Under the pieces are notes generated by a model. The model saw only the letters and a list, made by a program, of their open reading frames with translations. It did not search any database and was not told the origin of the DNA. Shown piece by piece: positions 39,627 through 41,463 of a stretch of 41,463 nucleotides of DNA (positions within the stretch are counted from its first letter, which is position 1; each line of letters opens with the position of its first letter). Position numbers and translations under genes: made by a program. Origin of the DNA: Candidatus Pseudobutyricicoccus lothianensis (GTDB lineage Bacteria; Bacillota; Clostridia; Oscillospirales; Butyricicoccaceae); assembly GCA_904419295.1 (NCBI GenBank), contig CAJFRA010000021.1, forward strand, positions 417 through 41,879. The letters run 5' to 3'.

Positions 39627-40799
39627 TTATTCTGCCTTATAGACGATCTCGCCGTTGATCACGGTGTATTTTGTGGTGTATTGCAGATCGGTCAGCGGGT
39701 TGCCCTGGTAGACGACGACGTCGGCGTCTTTGCCCACTTCCAGGCTGCCCACACGGTCGCCGATGCCGGCCACTTCTGCCGGGTTGATAGTGACGGCCTT
39801 CCAGGCTTCCTGCTCATCCAGGCCGGCGTTGATGGCCAGGCCAGCGCACAGGGGCAGATACTTCAAGGGGATGACCGGGGCGTCGGTGATGATGCAGGTC
39901 TTCAGGCCATGCTCTACCATCACTTTCGGGGTATCCCAGCACTTGTTCTTCAGCTCAAACTTGGATTTGGCGCCAAAGGTGGGACCGACCAGGCAGGGTT
40001 TGCCTTCCTTGGCCAGCTCATCGGCGATCAGGTGGCCTTCGGTGCAGTGGTCCAGGGTGATGTCCAGGTCAAACTCTTTGGCAATGCGCAGCGATGTAAA
40101 GATATCGTCCGCCCGGTGTGCATGGGATTTCAGCGGGATCTCCTTGCGCATGACAGGCAGCATAGCGTGCAGCTTGCAGTCATAAGTGGGCTTTTTGTTG
40201 TTCTTCGGGTCTTGCTCGTAGGCGTCCATTTCCTCCCGGTAGTTTTCCGCCTTGACCAGCAGTTCGCGCAGCAGAGCGGCAGTGCCCATACGGGTCATGG
40301 GCATCTTCTTCTGGCTGGCGCCGTAGCAGCGTTTGGGGTTTTCGCCAAAAGCGATCTTCATGGCCACCGGGTTTTTGACGACCATATTGTCCACCCGCTT
40401 GCCGCACAGCTTGATGGCCAGGAAGGTGCCGCCCACCACATTGGCGCTGCCCGGGCCGGTGACCGCTGTGGTCACGCCGTGGCTATACGCGTCAAACAGG
40501 GCTTCATCCATGGGGTTCAGGCCATCGATGCCCCGCATCTGGGGTGTCACGGGATCGGTCATTTCGTTATAGTCATCGCCTTCAAAGCCAATGGCCTCTT
40601 CATCCAAACCGATGTGGCAGTGTGCTTCCACAAAGCCGGGGGCCACCAGGCAGCCCTGGGCGTCGATCACCTGGGCGTCGGCGGGAGCGTTCACTTCTTT
40701 GCCGACTGCGACGATCTTGCCGCCGTCGATCAGCACTTGGCCGTTTTCAATATCCGGGCCGGCCATGGTTTTTACCGTTCCGTTTTTGATCAGAATCAT
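39627..40799 (-). CDS. Metal-dependent amidohydrolase, paralogue 1
   Basis: 390 residues with the same metal ligands as its downstream paralogue: HCHIG, HAHRADD, DHCTEGH and TDAP. Differences cluster in the substrate-facing loops (GFEGDDYNEMTDPVTPQMRG against GFEGTDGNECTDPLTPQVRA; an extra Ser in GASQKKMPMTRMG), so the two enzymes probably handle different but related substrates. Start at 40799 follows AGGAGG by 9 bases. Own strong promoter at 40839-40867. A role in a dipeptide or cyclic-amide pathway is possible; nothing in the context decides it. Confidence 0.85.
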   Translation of the reverse strand: MILIKNGTVKTMAGPDIENGQVLIDGGKIVAVGKEVNAPADAQVIDAQGCLVAPGFVEAHCHIGLDEEAIGFEGDDYNEMTDPVTPQMRGIDGLNPMDEALFDAYSHGVTTAVTGPGSANVVGGTFLAIKLCGKRVDNMVVKNPVAMKIAFGENPKRCYGASQKKMPMTRMGTAALLRELLVKAENYREEMDAYEQDPKNNKKPTYDCKLHAMLPVMRKEIPLKSHAHRADDIFTSLRIAKEFDLDITLDHCTEGHLIADELAKEGKPCLVGPTFGAKSKFELKNKCWDTPKVMVEHGLKTCIITDAPVIPLKYLPLCAGLAINAGLDEQEAWKAVTINPAEVAGIGDRVGSLEVGKDADVVVYQGNPLTDLQYTTKYTVINGEIVYKAE

Positions 40800-40838
40800 G
40801 GGAATTTTCCTCCTAACCAAATATGTTCTCTATGTAAT

Positions 40839-40867
40839 AGATTACCCTTTTCTGTGCCGATTGTCAA
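40839..40867 (-). promoter_or_regulatory. Promoter of the amidohydrolase pair
   Basis: Minus strand: perfect TTGACA (40867-40862), 17 bases, TAATCT (40844-40839). It begins within the T-run of the terminator just upstream, so the array region and the amidohydrolase genes are cleanly separated transcripts. Confidence 0.8.
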
Positions 40868-40893
40868 AGAAAAGGCAGGGGTCCCCCCTGCCA
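40866..40893 (-). terminator. Minus-strand terminator after the tandem array
   Basis: GGCAGGGG (40874-40881) and CCCCTGCC (40885-40892) form an 8-bp stem followed on the minus strand by TTTTCTTTG. It is oriented to stop a minus-strand transcript coming out of the repeat array, although no protein gene is recognised there. Confidence 0.75.
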
Positions 40894-40936
40894 AAAACAT
40901 CGCCTGTTCTTTGTGCAATTTACCCACCAGCGTGCC

Positions 40937-41366
40937 GCTGGACCCGTGACGTGGGTGGCTTCCGGCAGTCTGGCCGCCAAACGGAAGCAGTCGACCGTCC
41001 GGAAACCACCCCTTCTGGCTGTCGGCCCGTGCCGACCCGCTGGAACCGTCGCGTGAGTGGCCTCCGGCAGCCTAGCCATCAAGCGAAAGAAGCCTACCGC
41101 CCGGCAGCCACCCGTTTCGGCTGTCGGCCCGTGCCGACCCGCTGGACCCGTGACGTGGGTGGCTTCCGGCAGCCTGGCTGCCAAACGGAAGCAGTCGACC
41201 GCCCGGAAGCCACCCGTTTCGGCTGTCGGCCCACGCCGACCCGCTGGAACCGTCACGTGGCTGGCTTCCGGCAGCCTGGCCATCAAGCGAAAGAGGCCTG
41301 CCGTCCGGAAGCCACCCGTTTCGGCTGTCGGCCCGTGCCGACCCGCTGGAACCGTCACGTGGCTGG
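40937..41366. repeat. 102-bp tandem repeats in alternating A-B-A-B order
   Basis: Four full units start at 40937, 41039, 41141 and 41243, each exactly 102 bp, plus 22 bases of a fifth (41345-41366). Units 1 and 3 (type A: GGACCCGTGACGTGGGTGG) and units 2 and 4 (type B: GGAACCGTCACGTGGCTGG) are about 90% identical within a type and less between types, so the array is built of 204-bp pairs. Each unit holds GTCGGC-NNNN-GCCGAC and a longer GTGGCTTCCGG...CCGGAAGCCAC inverted repeat. Several frames are open because 102 is a multiple of three and the sequence is GC-rich; none has a clear ribosome binding site. Not CRISPR (no spacers). Confidence 0.9.
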
Positions 41367-41463
41367 TATAATGGTCTCATAAATTAAGACACTTTTTCGG
41401 ACAATTTTTAATGAATCTGATATACTAAAATCAATACGAAAGAGAGGATTCATTACTATGTCC
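41367..41463 (+). mobile_element. Probable left end of an inserted mobile element
   Basis: The GC-rich repeat stops abruptly inside its fifth unit at 41366 and an AT-rich stretch follows. It holds a promoter-like CGGACA-17-TATACT, AGAGAGG before an ATG at 41458, and a 9-bp inverted repeat TAATGAATC (41409-41417) / GATTCATTA (41447-41455) that could hide the ribosome binding site, as in many insertion sequences. The IS family cannot be told from this much sequence. Confidence 0.45.
41458..41463 (+). CDS. Gene start at the window edge (possible transposase)
   Basis: ATG TCC is all that is visible of a reading frame that continues past the window. AGAGAGG lies 10 bases upstream. The call as a transposase rests only on the features of the preceding 90 bases and is a guess. 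Confidence 0.35.

Noticed and set aside
40937..41366. CRISPR array
   Set aside because: Units are 102 bp with no unique spacers between short constant repeats, and no cas genes are near.
40864..41382. Long open frames across the tandem repeats on both strands
   Set aside because: Open in several frames because the period is a multiple of three and the DNA is GC-rich; no ribosome binding site. Not called as genes, but noted under the array finding.

Overview
The window is a dense stretch of a GC-rich Firmicutes chromosome, most likely a gut clostridium of the Oscillospiraceae/Ruminococcaceae type. The evidence is AGGAGG-type ribosome binding sites, a lysine riboswitch in front of a dap operon, intrinsic terminators after most operons, no outer-membrane genes, and CsoR/CopA, LarB/C/E and oleate hydratase of Firmicutes type. 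The assignment is an inference from gene content; there is no rRNA or other marker gene in the window.

Layout. 1-553: no convincing protein gene; terminator-like hairpins and a candidate small RNA. 554-2678 (minus): M20 hydrolase, YbaK-type Cys-tRNA deacylase and a P-loop kinase. 2797-5581 (minus): larE-larB-larC for the nickel-pincer cofactor, each junction an ATGA overlap, behind a leader that appears able to switch between an antiterminator and a strong terminator. 5926-7291 (plus): an AT-richer sigma/anti-sigma island with a small remnant ORF. 7264-11368 (plus): promoter, lysine riboswitch, then lysC-dapA-dapB-dapH, making tetrahydrodipicolinate-derived lysine/diaminopimelate precursors. 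11483-12376: EamA transporter. 12449-18862 (minus): 2-aminoethylphosphonate uptake (ATPase, fused double permease, lipoprotein) with phnW and phnX, plus an RpiR regulator. 18971-24327 (minus): small Cys-rich protein, a second sigma/anti-sigma pair, a hydroxyoxoglutarate-aldolase-like enzyme, a lipoprotein and a membrane acyltransferase. 24658-25164: HD hydrolase. 25241-28074 (minus): copper operon copA-csoR with a CsoR operator, in which CopZ is fused to the end of CopA but keeps its own ribosome binding site. 28292-35375: assorted genes, including a frameshifted acetyltransferase, NudC, a glyoxalase-fold protein, a YgjP-type metallopeptidase, a zinc-ribbon protein, a lipoprotein and a racemase-like/RibD-like pair. 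35661-38218 (plus): TetR regulator, a 51-bp perfect palindrome and oleate hydratase. 38375-40799 (minus): two tandem paralogous amidohydrolases. 40937-41366: four 102-bp tandem repeats in alternating A-B-A-B order, broken by an AT-rich sequence that looks like the left end of a mobile element with its gene starting at 41458.

The observations most worth following are the alternating 102-bp tandem array, the lar leader switch, the CopA-CopZ fusion with internal start, an 81-bp two-hairpin element present twice (24450, 31835), and the 51-bp palindrome between tetR and the oleate hydratase. Functions were assigned by reading motifs by eye; no database or folding program was run.
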